Assembly: GCA_038106145.1 (NCBI GenBank)
Contig: JAYODD010000004.1
Span: 124,001-188,000, forward strand
Origin: JBFJKD01 sp038106145
GTDB lineage: Bacteria > Pseudomonadota > Gammaproteobacteria > Pseudomonadales > Porticoccaceae
Reading direction: 5' to 3'
Length of the DNA: 64,000 bases
The notes under the pieces are model-generated. The model was given only the letters and a program-made list of their open reading frames with translations, ran no database searches and was not told the DNA's origin. The first letter of the stretch is position 1. Every line of letters starts with the position of its first letter. The position numbers and the translations under genes were made by a program. This document shows, one piece after another, positions 63,297 through 64,000 of this stretch.

Positions 63297-64000
63297 TTAA
63301 ACCCCACTGCCCACAGCCTCCCGGTGCAATTTGGTTACCGCAGCCCGCAAGCTATGGAGACCATATTCCTCGCACAGGGTCAGCGCGGGGGGTAGCGCAA
63401 AACCTTTCCAGCACAGGTCTGCCATATCGAGGGTCTCGGGGGCATCAGCCATCAGGGTCGCCAGGCGGTGGCTAAGCTGCAATTGCTGGCGAGAGCGCGA
63501 CAACTGCTGCGCAATACGAGCGGCGCCCCTGAAGGCCATGGCCGCGACCCGCTCGGGAGCGGCCAGTATTTCTTCGAGGGTAGCAAATTCCTGTAACAGC
63601 GCTCGGGCTGTTTTTACCCCCACCCCCGCGACACCGGGTATATTGTCCGCGGGATCGCCCACCAGCGCCAAAAAATCGGGGACCCGCTCCGGGGCAAAAC
63701 CCCATTCTTTTATAAACTTTTCTCGGGTCACGGCGGCTTTGCGCCCATAGTCCCACAGGCAATCACCCCCAACCAGCAACTGCGCGAGATCCTTGTCGCC
63801 GCTCACCACCACAGTGCGATGCCCAGCCTGGCGGCCGCGTCGGGCAAAGGTTGCGATCAGATCATCCGCTTCGTATTCCTCGCTCGCGCAGGTGGCGATA
63901 CCGAGCGCTTCCGCGATGGCACGGCACGCGGCGAGCTGAAACGCCAGTGGTTCATCGGGCAGTGCGCGGTTAGCTTTATAGTCGGGGTACCAGCGATGGC
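63297..64000 (-). CDS. xni: Flap endonuclease Xni (5'-3' exonuclease family), truncated at window end
   Basis: 234 residues visible; the N-terminus lies beyond position 64000. The visible part has HRWYPDYKANR, the acidic cluster ASEEYEADDLIATF, VVSGDKDLAQL and the helix-hairpin region VGDPADNIPGVAGVGVKTA. The frame closes after the exonuclease domain and the next gene is pdxB, so this is the stand-alone Xni/ExoIX type and not the N-terminal part of PolA. Confidence 0.9.
   Translation of the reverse strand, partial: HRWYPDYKANRALPDEPLAFQLAACRAIAEALGIATCASEEYEADDLIATFARRGRQAGHRTVVVSGDKDLAQLLVGGDCLWDYGRKAAVTREKFIKEWGFAPERVPDFLALVGDPADNIPGVAGVGVKTARALLQEFATLEEILAAPERVAAMAFRGAARIAQQLSRSRQQLQLSHRLATLMADAPETLDMADLCWKGFALPPALTLCEEYGLHSLRAAVTKLHREAVGSGV

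Noticed and set aside
63297..64000. Possible N-terminal part of DNA polymerase I
   Set aside because: The frame stops after the exonuclease domain and pdxB follows, so Xni fits better.
1..64000. CRISPR arrays, prophage, integrases and insertion sequences
   Set aside because: No repeat-spacer pattern, transposase or integrase was found on either strand.

Overview
The window is about 57% GC, densely coded and free of mobile elements. It looks like the chromosome of a gammaproteobacterium of the Pseudomonas/Cellvibrio type, probably free-living or marine. The strongest evidence is a minus-strand block, metZ-purF-cvpA-dedD-folC-accD-trpF-truA-fimV-usg-asd-leuB-leuD-leuC (10.5-26.1 kb), whose gene order is the one known from Pseudomonas. 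mnmC, queF, pdxB, alaA, xni and tRNAs of ordinary gammaproteobacterial type support this. Five runs of exactly ten Ns (1215, 3001, 28561, 39376, 40699) fall inside genes. At two of them the flanking frames only join if the true gap is not ten bases, so they are assembly gaps and not natural frameshifts.

Layout. 0-4.1 kb: a truncated CHASE2-PAS sensor and a FecR protein on the minus strand, divergent from a TpsB/ShlB-type outer-membrane secretion protein. 4.4-6.4 kb: a DCC-type thiol oxidoreductase coupled to msrA, and an extradiol dioxygenase. 6.5-10.4 kb: a TgpA transglutaminase, DUF58 and MoxR unit. 10.5-26.1 kb: the housekeeping block for methionine, purine, folate, fatty acid, tryptophan, lysine/threonine and leucine synthesis, plus cell-pole and tRNA-modification genes. 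A LysR gene diverges from leuC. 27.3-48.6 kb: an unusual seven-gene plus-strand locus, described below. 48.6-56.3 kb: mnmC, DUF502, two amidohydrolases and a class III adenylate cyclase. 56.3-64 kb: queF, an ABC-2 exporter, two tRNA genes with their promoter and terminator, DUF1499, msrB, alaA, a small protein, pdxB and a truncated xni.

The most interesting region is 27.3-48.6 kb. It holds two paralogous membrane proteins (CHASE2-like, GAF, PAS and a kinase-like C-terminus lacking the key catalytic residues). These are followed by a 1070-residue protein with two tandem PgsC/CapC-like membrane domains and two domains resembling poly-gamma-glutamate hydrolase (PghP). Next come an 818-residue membrane-anchored beta-rich protein, a 291-residue secreted stand-alone PghP-like protein, a 1710-residue protein with helical repeats and a C-terminal outer-membrane barrel, and a 1381-residue protein in which HEAT-like repeats precede a transmembrane helix and a PgsB/CapB amide ligase with a clear GTRGKS P-loop. 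PgsB and PgsC together make poly-gamma-glutamate in Bacillus. The inference is that this locus encodes an envelope-spanning machine that synthesises, trims and exports an amide-linked, polyglutamate-like polymer in a Gram-negative cell. No PgsA/CapA is present. The polymer identity and the export function are inferences. The PgsB and PgsC assignments rest on motifs that can be read directly.
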